DNA of 64,000 nt from Desulfonema magnum (GTDB lineage Bacteria; Desulfobacterota; Desulfobacteria; Desulfobacterales; 4be13): the NCBI RefSeq assembly GCF_017377395.1, contig NZ_CP061800.1:2170001-2234000 (forward strand), written 5' to 3'. The translations under genes and the position numbers were made by a program. Below the pieces are notes generated by a model, which saw nothing but the letters and a program-made list of their open reading frames with translations, did not search any database and had not been told where the DNA came from. Of the stretch, positions 26,481 to 35,188 are shown piece after piece (position 1 is the stretch's first letter; every line of letters begins with the position of its first letter).

Positions 26481-26700
26481 AATGTTGTATTATGCAGGCT
26501 TCTGCTTGCGGATTGTGCGAGTTTATGTATATGAAAAGGGAATGGGTGTCAATGGTTAATTAAAAATTGAAAATTGGGAATTGAGAATGTTCCAAAATGC
26601 TCGCTTGGGATTGACAACTCCCGGGCATTCCAACGGATTTTCCAATCATACAGGAGCGATAATTATCAATTATCAATTTTTTGTAAAGCCGGAGGGAATT

Positions 26701-27429
26701 ATGAAGTGGTATTATGCTGATAACGGAGAGCAAGTCGGCCCGGTGAGTGAGGAAGATTTTCAAAGGCTGACGAGGGAGAATAAAATCAGTTCCAAGACAC
26801 TGGTATGGCATTCCGGTATGGCTGACTGGCAGGAATATGGCAAAGTCAGGGTGTCTGATGCTGAAACAGAGCTAAAAGCAAAAATAACGGGAAATTCCGG
26901 GGAATCGTTTTGTTCCGAATGCGCCAGGGCATTTCCCCGGGATGATATGATCCGTTACGGAGATTCCTGGGTGTGCTCGTCCTGCAAGCCCGCGTTTTTT
27001 CAAAAGTTGAAAGAGGGAATGAATGTCGGAAACGACATGAGATATGCAGGATTCTGGATCCGCTTTGGTGCCAAAATTATTGACGGAATCATTTTAGGTG
27101 TCCTTAACAGCTTTCTTTCCGACCTTGCACAGATTGCCGAATCGCCTTTTCTGCCGATCCATTTGTTTTTGCTTCAAATTATCATTGCCACTGCCTACAC
27201 AACATGGCTTCTGGGCAAATTTGGTGCCACAATAGGAAAAATGGCCTGTAAGATAAAGGTGGTCACTGATGACGGTGGAAAAATAAGTTATGCCAGAGCG
27301 TTTGGGCGGTATTTTGCAGAGATTCTGAGCAGCATAATGTTACTGATTGGCTATATTATGGCCGCGTTTGATGAACAGAAACGAACCTTGCATGATCGGA
27401 TATGTAACACCCGGGTGATCAGAAAATGA
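26701..27429 (+). CDS. GYF_2/zinc-ribbon/RDD membrane protein
   Basis: The 242-residue protein opens with a GYF_2 (DUF4339) domain ('MKWYYADNGEQVGPVSEEDF', 'LVWHSGMADWQEY'), then CSEC...CSSC zinc-binding cysteines. It ends with an RDD domain of three membrane spans ('YAGFWIRFGAKIIDGIIL', 'TIGKMACKIKVV', 'LHDRICNTRVI'). The ATG at 26701 has CCGGAGGG upstream; the frame is open from 26581 in a repeat-like sequence. It heads a plus-strand set of four small membrane/zinc proteins. Function is unknown. Confidence 0.85.
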   Translation: MKWYYADNGEQVGPVSEEDFQRLTRENKISSKTLVWHSGMADWQEYGKVRVSDAETELKAKITGNSGESFCSECARAFPRDDMIRYGDSWVCSSCKPAFFQKLKEGMNVGNDMRYAGFWIRFGAKIIDGIILGVLNSFLSDLAQIAESPFLPIHLFLLQIIIATAYTTWLLGKFGATIGKMACKIKVVTDDGGKISYARAFGRYFAEILSSIMLLIGYIMAAFDEQKRTLHDRICNTRVIRK

Positions 27430-27745
27430 GATAAAATACAGATTCAGCAGATCGAAAAGTTTCCTGACTGTGTGCGGAACAGCAGAGAAACCCGGCTTTT
27501 TTCCCGGACAGGGGACCTCCCCTGCTGAAAAAAACCGGGTTTTTCCCCCGTCCGTCATGTCTGCTCTGTGACAGGCCGAAAACTTTTCGATCTGGCTGAG
27601 ATTCAATCTCGTTCCCACGCAAAGCGCAAGAACGAGAAAAACGGGACGTAAGGCATGGAAACGAGGAACAGGGAATTTTCGATCTGCTGAGATTATCTGA
27701 TATCCGGCATTCCGTGTCAGGATCATCAGGAAAGGAAGGGCTGTT
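27430..27745. repeat. Family A element and family C fragment
   Basis: A full family A palindrome spans about 27445-27597 with arms ATCGAAAAGTTT and AAACTTTTCGAT. It is followed by GTTCCCACGC...GCAAGAACG (family C type) and another half arm TTTTCGATCTGCTGAG at about 27660. It separates the RDD gene from the next gene, so a single transcript is uncertain. Confidence 0.7.
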
Positions 27746-28309
27746 TTGCTTAAATGCACCAAATGTATGGCCCCCCTTAAAGGGGAACTCTTTAACACTC
27801 CCGAAATGAGCCGATGTCCCTCCTGTGGCGTTCTGATAAAAGCCGATGTCTTTCCTGCTTTGTTCAGAGAGCTGCCCACGGGAAACTCCGGAGAAACCCT
27901 TCTGATGGATGATGAGGCAGCGTGTTTTTATCATCCCGGGAAAAAGGCGGTGGTTCCGTGTTCTGTCTGCGGCAGATTTTTGTGCGCTTTATGTGATATT
28001 GATTTCAATGGCAGGCATATATGTCCTTCCTGCCTTGAAACTGGCAAAAAAAAACGGAAGATCAGAAACCTTGAAAACCATCGGATGCTTTATGATAATA
28101 TGGCGTTATATCTGGCTGTTATTCCCATGATGTTTATCTTCCCTACGATTCTTACTGCCCCGGCCGTGCTTTTTATAACTCTCCGTTATTGGAAAGCCCC
28201 TGCAAGTCTTATTCCGCGAACCAAAATTCGCTTTATAACAGCCTTTTTTCTTGCCGGATGCCAACTGCTCGGATGGGCCGTATTTTTTTATTCTTTGGCA
28301 ACGCGTTAG
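27746..28309 (+). CDS. Zinc-finger (B-box-like) membrane protein
   Basis: The 187-residue protein has an N-terminal zinc ribbon (CTKC...CPSC), a B-box-like cluster 'CFYHPGKKAVVPCSVCGRFLCALC...CPSC' and two C-terminal membrane spans. The start is a TTG at 27746 supported by AAGGAAGGG just upstream. The next gene begins four bases after its stop. No function is established for this arrangement. Confidence 0.7.
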   Translation: MLKCTKCMAPLKGELFNTPEMSRCPSCGVLIKADVFPALFRELPTGNSGETLLMDDEAACFYHPGKKAVVPCSVCGRFLCALCDIDFNGRHICPSCLETGKKKRKIRNLENHRMLYDNMALYLAVIPMMFIFPTILTAPAVLFITLRYWKAPASLIPRTKIRFITAFFLAGCQLLGWAVFFYSLATR

Positions 28310-28313
28310 CATA

Positions 28314-29276
28314 ATGAAAAAACAAACAAAAGAATACAGACGCTTACCAGGTAAAAAAAGAGGCTTTTTCGGATATAATGTCCTTTACCTGGGGTCGGAT
28401 CACCTGCTCTCTGTTTATTCAACAAGCTTCTCAGAAGATTATAAGCGGTTTTATTACAAGGATATTCAGGCCATTATTATCCGAAAAACCGCTATCGGAA
28501 AAATTTCAAATATAGTAGCATGCCTGAGTCTCGCAGGTTTTATCTTGCTTCTCTTTACCGAACCCCCTTTTTTTGATAAGATAATAGGAATAACAGGCGG
28601 TTTGTTCTTTTTATGCCTGCTGATCAACTGGCTGAAAGGGCCTACTTGTATATGTCACCTCCGGACAGCCGTGCAAATGGAAAAATTGCCGTCACTGCAT
28701 CGGGTGAAAACAGCCCGGAAAGTCATAACGCTTTTAAGACCAAAAATTGAAGAAGTTCAGGGAATATTACCCCCCGAAGCATTAACGGAGAACATTCCGA
28801 AGCGTTTTCCGGATTCCCTGGCGGACAGGCCGGATAACTCGTTTTCAAGGCATGAACATGGAAAAGTGCATTATATTTTATTCTGCCTGCTGTTGGTCGT
28901 CGGGGTGGCAGATCTGACAGATTTGTTCTATAATCATCCGGCCATCAGTCTTTTGGTAAGCATCATAACCATGGCAATCTGTGTATGCGTCATTATTGCG
29001 TTGGTCAAACAGCATGGCAGTGATATGAAAAAAGCGGTTCAGGTCATGACATGGATAACCCTGGGCTATGCCTGTGCTGCTTTAATTTTCAGCTATGTTT
29101 TTTCCTTTGTCACCGCAATAAAACACCCGGGAATAATACATAATCACTGGGCAATACTCAAAATGATCTCTGCATTGTCGCCATTGGACAGTCCGTGGCT
29201 GACAGGTTACTATATCTTTTCCATATGCTGTGAGTTTATACTCGGCATTTCCGGACTTGTTCTGTTAAAAAAATGA
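28314..29276 (+). CDS. Conserved-type membrane protein, function unknown
   Basis: The 320-residue protein has two membrane hairpins (around residues 55-100 and 185-310) and a soluble loop between, with no motif I recognise. ATG 28314 begins four bases after the preceding stop, and its own stop overlaps the next ATG (ATGA). The tight spacing shows co-translation with the two flanking zinc-finger membrane proteins, suggesting that the three work together. Confidence 0.7.
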   Translation: MKKQTKEYRRLPGKKRGFFGYNVLYLGSDHLLSVYSTSFSEDYKRFYYKDIQAIIIRKTAIGKISNIVACLSLAGFILLLFTEPPFFDKIIGITGGLFFLCLLINWLKGPTCICHLRTAVQMEKLPSLHRVKTARKVITLLRPKIEEVQGILPPEALTENIPKRFPDSLADRPDNSFSRHEHGKVHYILFCLLLVVGVADLTDLFYNHPAISLLVSIITMAICVCVIIALVKQHGSDMKKAVQVMTWITLGYACAALIFSYVFSFVTAIKHPGIIHNHWAILKMISALSPLDSPWLTGYYIFSICCEFILGISGLVLLKK

Positions 29277-29599
29277 AACTGACCCATCAGCGATGTGCCA
29301 ATCATAGTTTCCGTGAGGCTGCGGCCCGATGTCCTGAATGCGGCCGTTATTTTTGCAGGGAATGCGTCACCGAACATGAAGACCGGGTCCTTTGCACCAA
29401 TTGTCTGGAGAGACTGAAAACCCCGGAGCCTGCCCGGTCTTTTCGATTAAAAAAAATCTTCAGATTTATCCAGTTTTCACTCAGCCTGCTGGTGCTGTGG
29501 CTGTGTTTTTATTATCTGGGGCAAAGCCTGATTTCTCTGCCTGCCAAATTCCATGAAGGAACATTGTGGCAGATGTCGGCCAGAACCCTGCATGAATGA
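29273..29599 (+). CDS. Small zinc-finger membrane protein (rhomboid/RDD-neighbour type)
   Basis: The 108-residue protein has a B-box-like cluster 'CANHSFREAAARCPECGRYFCRECV...LCTNC' and one membrane span (IQFSLSLLVLWLCFYYLG). It overlaps the upstream stop by four bases. It resembles the N-terminal half of the protein at 27746-28309, so the pair may derive from one duplication. Function unknown. Confidence 0.7.
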   Translation: MKLTHQRCANHSFREAAARCPECGRYFCRECVTEHEDRVLCTNCLERLKTPEPARSFRLKKIFRFIQFSLSLLVLWLCFYYLGQSLISLPAKFHEGTLWQMSARTLHE

Positions 29600-30404
29600 T
29601 CACCCCTTCCTGGAAAATTCTGAGCCTCTTCTGACCAGATGAAAGAATCTTTCCCCCGCTGAAAAATTTTTTCTACTTTCTTCCCATCTCTGTTTTTGAT
29701 CCGTAAAAAAACGCTAATATCCTGTCATAACTAAAATAATAAGTATTTTGATCCTAACACTTAACACTGGCACTTAAGGTTTGGCATTTTATTTTTCCCC
29801 ATGGATTCTCCAAATTTCATTCATTTATTTTTAGCCGCTTAATTTTATATGGGTTTTTATGCACTTCTTTTTTTTAAAAAATAAATGAATAAAATCAATA
29901 TATCAGCTTTAAATGTAACAAAGAAATCCTTGTCTTTTCAGCAGACCTTGTGAGAGATGGCACAAGGTTTGCATAAAAAACTAAGCAGTTCCAATTGGCA
30001 ACAATGGAAACTCATGAGTTCAAGGCACTCGTAAAAAATGCATTACTCCGAAAAGACCCGCTGCCCCCTCAGGGAAAAATATTAGTAAATCATTTCTTCT
30101 TCTGAGGGACTTGAGGGAGGTGGGGAGAATGTGTCTTTAGCGGAGTCCTTTAATGAGGGGCATGAAGATCAGGGAACCTGATTTTCAAACTGAGGATCAG
30201 AAATACAATGTCATCCACAATCAGGGGGTGCGTGAAAATATTTTTCAAAATTTTATAAAAAAATATGTTGCAGATTAAAAACTCATAAATTCTCTACACT
30301 GTTCAGCTTAACTGACACAGGAAAAAAAATCGGTTTCTGTCAGAGATATTTTCTGAGAAGCCATACTGATTTTTATATACCAATGACAAAAAAGGAGATA
30401 ACAA
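29600..30404. promoter_or_regulatory. Long upstream region of the benzoate-CoA-ligase-type gene
   Basis: No credible gene was found; a 33-codon frame at 30004-30105 lacks a ribosome site. The region has a sigma-54-type promoter at 29958-29973 and a 14-bp inverted repeat ATTCATTTATTTTT / AAAAATAAATGAAT (29819-29832, 29877-29890) that could be an activator site. About 420 bases separate the promoter from the start codon. Confidence 0.5.
29958..29973 (+). promoter_or_regulatory. Sigma-54 (-24/-12) promoter candidate
   Basis: TGGCACAAGGTTTGCA fits the consensus TGGCAC-N5-TTGCW with exact GG-GC spacing. The only downstream gene on this strand is the benzoate-CoA-ligase-type gene. Sigma-54 control of aromatic degradation is known in obligate anaerobes, which fits, but use of this site is inferred. 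Confidence 0.55.
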
Positions 30405-31952
30405 ATGCAATTTGAATTGAAACTTCCGGAAATTTTTAACGCTGCTGATTATTTTGTGGACAGAAATATTCGGGAAGGCAGAGGTGAGAAAATCGCTGTT
30501 CTGTGCGAGGACCGTTCTCTGACATATTCGGAGATTCAAGAAAGGGTGAACCAATTCGGAAACGGACTTCGCTCTCTCGGCATAAGAATGGAAGATCGTG
30601 TTGCCCTGCTTCTGCCAGATACGGAAATTTATCCTCAGGCATTTTTCGGAGCAATCAAAATGGGGGCAGTTCCCATCTGCCTCAACACACTGATGCGGCC
30701 AAAAGATTATAAATATTTTCTGAATGACAGCAGAGCCCGTGTTCTGGTTGTTGATAATTCGCTTCTGAATTGCATTGATCCTGTTCGGGAGGACTTTAAA
30801 TATGTAGAAAATATCATTGTCGTAAATGGTAAAGGCGCTGAAAATGATCTGGCCTTTTCCGAGATGATATCACAACAGCCTCCTGACCTTGAGCCTGCTC
30901 CCACCAGCCCTGACGATGCATGCTTCTGGCTTTACAGTTCTGGTTCCACCGGACAGCCCAAAGGAACGGTTCATCTGCATCATGACATGGTTTATGCTTC
31001 TGAGACTTATGGCAAGCAGGTTCTCAATATCCGGGAAAATGATATCTGTTTTTCAGCGGCAAAGCTTTTCTTTGCATATGGCCTGGGAAACGGGCTTTAC
31101 TTTCCCTTCAGTGTGGGAGCCACAAGTGCCTATCTTCCCGGACGGCCGACTCCGGAGGCAGTTTTTGACATGATTCAGCAGTATCAGCCCACGATTTACT
31201 TCGGTGTCCCCACATTGTACGGATATCTCCTGGAACAAGAGGGGGAAATGAACGGTCTTCGCCTTTGTATCTCCGCAGGCGAGGCACTGACGCCTGAAAT
31301 TTTCAAACGTTGGAAGGAACGTTTTGGTCTGGATATTATGGACGGTATCGGCTCAACTGAAATGGCTCACATTTATATTTCCAACAGAGCGGGAAAGGCG
31401 CGGCGCGGAAGCACCGGACAGATTGTTCCCGGATATGAGGCAAGAATTGTGGATGAGAATTTTCATGATGTTCCGGATGGAGACGTGGGAACCTTGCTGG
31501 TCAAAGGAGACAGCGCGGCCGCTTATTACTGGAACAAACATGACAAGACAAAAGAGACCATGATGGGCGCGTGGCTCAACACAGGAGACAAGTTTTATCG
31601 GGATGAGGAGGGCTTTTTTTATTATGTGGGGCGCACAAATGATATGCTGAAGGTCGGCGGAATATGGGTCTCTCCCATAGAAGTCGAGGCGTGTCTGATG
31701 GAGCATCCCGCTGTATTGGAATGCGGTGTGGTCGGGACCCCGGATGCGGAAAATCTGATTAAGCCAAAAGCGTTTGTCGTACTGAGGGAATCTTACAAGC
31801 CATCTCCCGAGCTTGAAAAAGAGATGAAAGCATATGTAAAAAAAGCACTGGCTCACTACAAATATCCGAGATGGATAGAGTTTGTTGATGAACTGCCAAA
31901 GACCGCCACAGGGAAGATCAAACGTTTTGAGCTGAAAAACGGAAACGCATAG
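30405..31952 (+). CDS. Benzoate-CoA ligase family protein
   Basis: The 515-residue AMP-forming acyl-CoA ligase has the ATP motif 'YSSGSTGQPKGTVH' (about 177-190), 'YFGVPTLYG', 'DGIGSTEM', 'NTGDKFYRDEEGFFYYVGR' and the catalytic lysine in 'PKTATGKIKR'. Length and the 'CLNTLMRPKDYKYFLNDSRARVLV' segment match benzoate- and 4-hydroxybenzoate-CoA ligases (BadA/BclA/BamY). It activates an aromatic acid with ATP and CoA in the cytoplasm, the entry step of anaerobic degradation. An AAGGAG ribosome site precedes ATG 30405. The gene stands alone, with no reductase genes nearby. Family is secure; exact substrate is not. Confidence 0.85.
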   Translation: MQFELKLPEIFNAADYFVDRNIREGRGEKIAVLCEDRSLTYSEIQERVNQFGNGLRSLGIRMEDRVALLLPDTEIYPQAFFGAIKMGAVPICLNTLMRPKDYKYFLNDSRARVLVVDNSLLNCIDPVREDFKYVENIIVVNGKGAENDLAFSEMISQQPPDLEPAPTSPDDACFWLYSSGSTGQPKGTVHLHHDMVYASETYGKQVLNIRENDICFSAAKLFFAYGLGNGLYFPFSVGATSAYLPGRPTPEAVFDMIQQYQPTIYFGVPTLYGYLLEQEGEMNGLRLCISAGEALTPEIFKRWKERFGLDIMDGIGSTEMAHIYISNRAGKARRGSTGQIVPGYEARIVDENFHDVPDGDVGTLLVKGDSAAAYYWNKHDKTKETMMGAWLNTGDKFYRDEEGFFYYVGRTNDMLKVGGIWVSPIEVEACLMEHPAVLECGVVGTPDAENLIKPKAFVVLRESYKPSPELEKEMKAYVKKALAHYKYPRWIEFVDELPKTATGKIKRFELKNGNA

Positions 31953-32078
31953 ATCGCTGTAATGGAAAATGTTCCTGAACCGCTCCCGGAGGATTGACAA
32001 ATCCTCCGGAGATGCCCGGGATTTGTCAGTCCCGGGCGAGCATTTCGGGGCACTTTCCATTTACTGAATATATTTGTC

Positions 32079-33764
32079 TCATTCTGTTTCGTGTGTCAGG
32101 TGTCGCTCCCTGAGAATATGCGGTGTAATGAAGATTAAAACTTCTTCCATATTGTTCTGGCTTCCCTTTCCCTTGAAAAGATTGCCCAATAAGGGAATAT
32201 CCTTTAAAACAGGGACTCCGGATTCACTATCGCTTGAAGTTTCCTTGCTAAGACCTCCGATTACCGTGGTCTGTCCGTCAAAGAGTATCACATTGGTTTC
32301 TGCGTTTTTGGTGATAATCGTAGGATTTCCCTGCACAGGTTTGCTAAAATCAAGCTCATCTTTATGGGTGCGGATACTCATTTTCAGAGTTTGCTCATCA
32401 ATCACATGAGGCGTCACCTCCAGGCTGAGTACCGCTTTTTTAAATACAATATCGACCTCGCCATCTTCAACGGTCTGAAAAGGGACATCCTTACCGCTTT
32501 CAATGGTGGCGAGCTGATTGTCAAGAGTGGTGACAGAGGGGCTTGAGAGGATATTCAGTCTGCCTTGTTTCTGAAGCGCTGACAATTGTGCGGAAAGAAG
32601 GTATCTTCCCACCTTCTGAGCAACATAACCAATATTCAGCCCCACCCCCTCTTCAAGCGTACTTGGAAAATTGACAACGCTCCCGGACCCGGGACTGATC
32701 TCAGTGTCAGATCCTTCCACCTGCTGATTTGCATCAGGGGTAATCCAGTAGTTACTGTTTCCGTCGCTATGATGATATAAGCCGCCCCACTGTATGCCAA
32801 GCTCCATAGCAGTATCTTTGCTTGTTTCCACAATATGGGCCTCAATCAGGACCTGGAGAATGGGCCTGTCCAATGTCTCAATCAGAGCCGTCATTGTTTC
32901 AATATCACTTCGTGTGGCCTGGATAATCAGGGAACGGGTATGTTCATTCACAGCGACAGCCCCGCGCTTTTTTCCATCCTTATCTGCTGTAAGAAATTGC
33001 CTGAGATTTTCCTTCAGTTTATCAGCGTCCGCGAATTTGATACGAATAACCCTGGTGAGAAGCGGTTCGACCTGTTCAAACGCCCTTTTGCCGGATTCTT
33101 TTTTTTTATCAATCTCCAACAGTTTCAATTCTTTATCCATATCTTCCAATGCAATGATACGGATGATGTTTCCCTCCCGCGCGTAAGTAAGGCCATATGT
33201 GCGAAGAATACTGTAAAAGACCTCATTCCACGGTGACTCGCTAATATTGATATCAGCCTTGCCTGTGACATTTTCGCTGATGATAATATTCTGACCGGCA
33301 ATTCTGGCCAGTGTGCGGAGCAGCACTGCAACATCAATCTTATTCATTTTCATGGATATTTTTTCAGTGGGAAACAGTTTTTCAGGCTCGGAAAACGATT
33401 CAAAACCGTTTTCTGAGTCTTTCTCCGAAACCACCTGCTCCGGCACCCGCATCTCCTTCAAATCTTCAGACGCGGGTCTGTCCGCTCTTTTTGGGGACGG
33501 CGCATCAGTTTTATCTTTTTCCAGTTTTTCAAAGGCAGAGGATTGCTTTAAATCGCTCTCTTCTCCTTGACCCGTAAAAGCAGGATTATGCCTTTCTGTG
33601 GCAGGAGAATATCCCTTTGACTTTTCAGCCATGGTTTTCCACGCGTCAAAAAGAATATTTTCTTCAGTGTGTTTTTCAACAGCGCATCCGAAAAGCAGCG
33701 TAACAGATAAAAAACAAAAAACAAACAGATAATATATTGTTTTCAAATGATAATTTTCAATCAT
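32079..33764 (-). CDS. pilQ: PilQ/MshL-type secretin lipoprotein
   Basis: The 561-residue protein has a lipoprotein signal peptide with lipobox LLFGC, a low-complexity linker, an STN/N-domain ('VLLRTLARIAGQNIIISENV'), secretin N1-type domains and a C-terminal secretin channel ('LIEAHIVETSKDTAMELGIQWG', 'VPVLKDIPLLGNLF', 'EVLIFITPHIL'). It forms the outer-membrane pore for a type IV pilus. ATG 33764 was chosen because it starts the signal peptide; the frame opens with a TTG at 33788 in a repeat. It is the last gene of the pilMN-O-P-Q cluster. Confidence 0.9.
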   Translation of the reverse strand: MIENYHLKTIYYLFVFCFLSVTLLFGCAVEKHTEENILFDAWKTMAEKSKGYSPATERHNPAFTGQGEESDLKQSSAFEKLEKDKTDAPSPKRADRPASEDLKEMRVPEQVVSEKDSENGFESFSEPEKLFPTEKISMKMNKIDVAVLLRTLARIAGQNIIISENVTGKADINISESPWNEVFYSILRTYGLTYAREGNIIRIIALEDMDKELKLLEIDKKKESGKRAFEQVEPLLTRVIRIKFADADKLKENLRQFLTADKDGKKRGAVAVNEHTRSLIIQATRSDIETMTALIETLDRPILQVLIEAHIVETSKDTAMELGIQWGGLYHHSDGNSNYWITPDANQQVEGSDTEISPGSGSVVNFPSTLEEGVGLNIGYVAQKVGRYLLSAQLSALQKQGRLNILSSPSVTTLDNQLATIESGKDVPFQTVEDGEVDIVFKKAVLSLEVTPHVIDEQTLKMSIRTHKDELDFSKPVQGNPTIITKNAETNVILFDGQTTVIGGLSKETSSDSESGVPVLKDIPLLGNLFKGKGSQNNMEEVLIFITPHILRERHLTHETE

Positions 33765-33791
33765 ATCCGATTCTTTCAGAATTTTCAATTT

Positions 33792-34289
33792 TCAATTCTC
33801 TTCTATCGGGATGATGATCTTCTCCTTACTTCCCTTTATTCCAATCTCTGTCTCAAGCGGAGAAATATTTCTTACAATACATTCTCCATGGCCTGCCAAT
33901 GCTTCACCCACCTCATATTCCATACCATTAATGATGGCAAGAATCTTATTTCCCATTATCAGATATCCGGAATAAGTGAGGCTTAGTTCCCGGGCTAATT
34001 TTTCAGCCTTGACTACGGGCGGCTCGGATTCCACCGATAATCCGGACGCCAGGAAAGGGTCCTCTTTCCATTGACCTGCCGCCTGTTCCAAAATATAATT
34101 ATCAAAATTTGAAAAATCCTTGTTCGCCAATTTTCCAGCCACCTCAAGCACAAACTTGTTCAGTTCCTCTGATTTCGTCTCCGAGTTCCCGACAGGGACC
34201 GGGGGGGAAGTCCGGGGAAAAAAGCTGTAAGCGCCATATACAACAGCCAATAACGCACATATAACAATTATTTTTTCTCGCGTAGACAT
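33792..34289 (-). CDS. pilP: PilP-type pilus assembly protein
   Basis: The 165-residue protein has one N-terminal membrane anchor (IIVICALLAVVYGAYSFF) and a C-terminal HR-like beta domain ('YSGYLIMGNKILAIINGMEYEVGEAL...IVRNISPLETEIG'). PilP links PilNO in the inner membrane to PilQ. The position between pilO and pilQ supports the call. It has no typical PilP lipobox, so it is closer to a GspC/MshK-like form. Confidence 0.75.
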   Translation of the reverse strand: MSTREKIIVICALLAVVYGAYSFFPRTSPPVPVGNSETKSEELNKFVLEVAGKLANKDFSNFDNYILEQAAGQWKEDPFLASGLSVESEPPVVKAEKLARELSLTYSGYLIMGNKILAIINGMEYEVGEALAGHGECIVRNISPLETEIGIKGSKEKIIIPIEEN

Positions 34290-34427
34290 ATCAGTTGGGA
34301 GCTGTCAGCCATCAGTTGTCAGTATTTGGTTATCTGTTTCCAGTTATCATTAGTTATTTTAACTGGTTATTAAACTCATAATTGTCCGAAGATAACTTTT
34401 CACTGATAGCTGGTAACTGACAACTCA
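34290..34427. repeat. Degenerate repeats in the pilP-pilO gap
   Basis: The gap is made of loose copies of GATAACTG/CAGTTATC and CTGACAACTGA type words. Similar words occur at about 485-535 and 14205-14225. No gene or signal is evident. Confidence 0.5.
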
Positions 34428-34985
34428 TCATTGAATTTCCAGCCATATTTTAAGACTGATTTTATGAGTATCCCCTTCACTTTCCTGGTCTGCCTGGACC
34501 TGAATCTGTTCGATATGTGCCATATATGGTATTTTAAGTGTCTGAATCAAAAAATTGTATAAATTTAAAAATTTTCCTCTCATGGTAATTCTTATTATCA
34601 AATATTTTGAATTATCAGATAATAAATTTTCATCCGGTTGAATCGCCTCGATCCTGAAGTGATTCTTTTGAGCAATTTTTTGAAAAACAGATGAAATTTT
34701 ATCTGTGTCATTTATTGTCGGTTTTATTTCAGCAACAGATCCGTCAGAGCTTGAAGGAGGAAGAAAAGGCCAGTCTTTTATCTGCTCTTTTAACCGCCTG
34801 TCTTTTTTCAACAGATCATTAAAAACAGGGAGGAGTATTTTATGTTCTTCAATTTTAGTTTCCATCCTCCTGATTTCAGAATCTATACTACTCAGCGTCG
34901 TTTGGCAGGGCCAGATCACCAGGAAGATAAAAGCGGAAATTCCTCCTCCGAATATCAGGAAGCATATGAGGTTTCGCGTCTGCAA
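34428..34985 (-). CDS. pilO: PilO-type pilus assembly protein, possibly shortened at the N-terminus
   Basis: The 185-residue protein has one membrane span close to its start (LICFLIFGGGISAFIFLVIW), a coiled-coil segment and a ferredoxin-like C-domain with 'YNFLIQTLKIPYMAHIEQIQVQ'. The only available start is a TTG at 34985 without a ribosome site; a stop lies two codons upstream. A family I repeat (35027-35169) sits directly upstream and may have replaced the native start. PilO pairs with PilN in the inner-membrane ring. Confidence 0.75.
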   Translation of the reverse strand: MQTRNLICFLIFGGGISAFIFLVIWPCQTTLSSIDSEIRRMETKIEEHKILLPVFNDLLKKDRRLKEQIKDWPFLPPSSSDGSVAEIKPTINDTDKISSVFQKIAQKNHFRIEAIQPDENLLSDNSKYLIIRITMRGKFLNLYNFLIQTLKIPYMAHIEQIQVQADQESEGDTHKISLKIWLEIQ

Positions 34986-35026
34986 TATTCAAACCATATT
35001 TTAAAAGGTTTTTTCCCATCTGCTGA

Positions 35027-35169
35027 CACTCGGTCATCAAGTTTTTTCTGTCATTCCGTTCGAAGACTCGACTGAACTCGCCAAAGTCTGAACTCACGCC
35101 CAAGTCTGCGAAAGCAGGAATGACAGCCCTTTGTCGAAATCAGCTCAGAAAACTTGACCATCGGGTGAC
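35027..35169. repeat. Family I inverted-repeat element in the pil cluster
   Basis: Ends read ACTCGGTCATCAAGTTTTTT and, at the right, AAAACTTGACCATCGGGT; the interior has TGTCATTCC...GGAATGACAG arms. Relatives are at about 4417-4510, 4835-4902, 40672-40866 and 40920-41071. It separates the fused pilM-pilN gene from pilO. Confidence 0.75.
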
Positions 35170-35188
35170 AATGATTAAGGCTCGTTTT

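Noticed and set aside
30004..30105. 33-codon frame in the leader of the benzoate-CoA-ligase-type gene
   Set aside because: No ribosome site and no recognisable sequence; kept only as a remote leader-peptide possibility.
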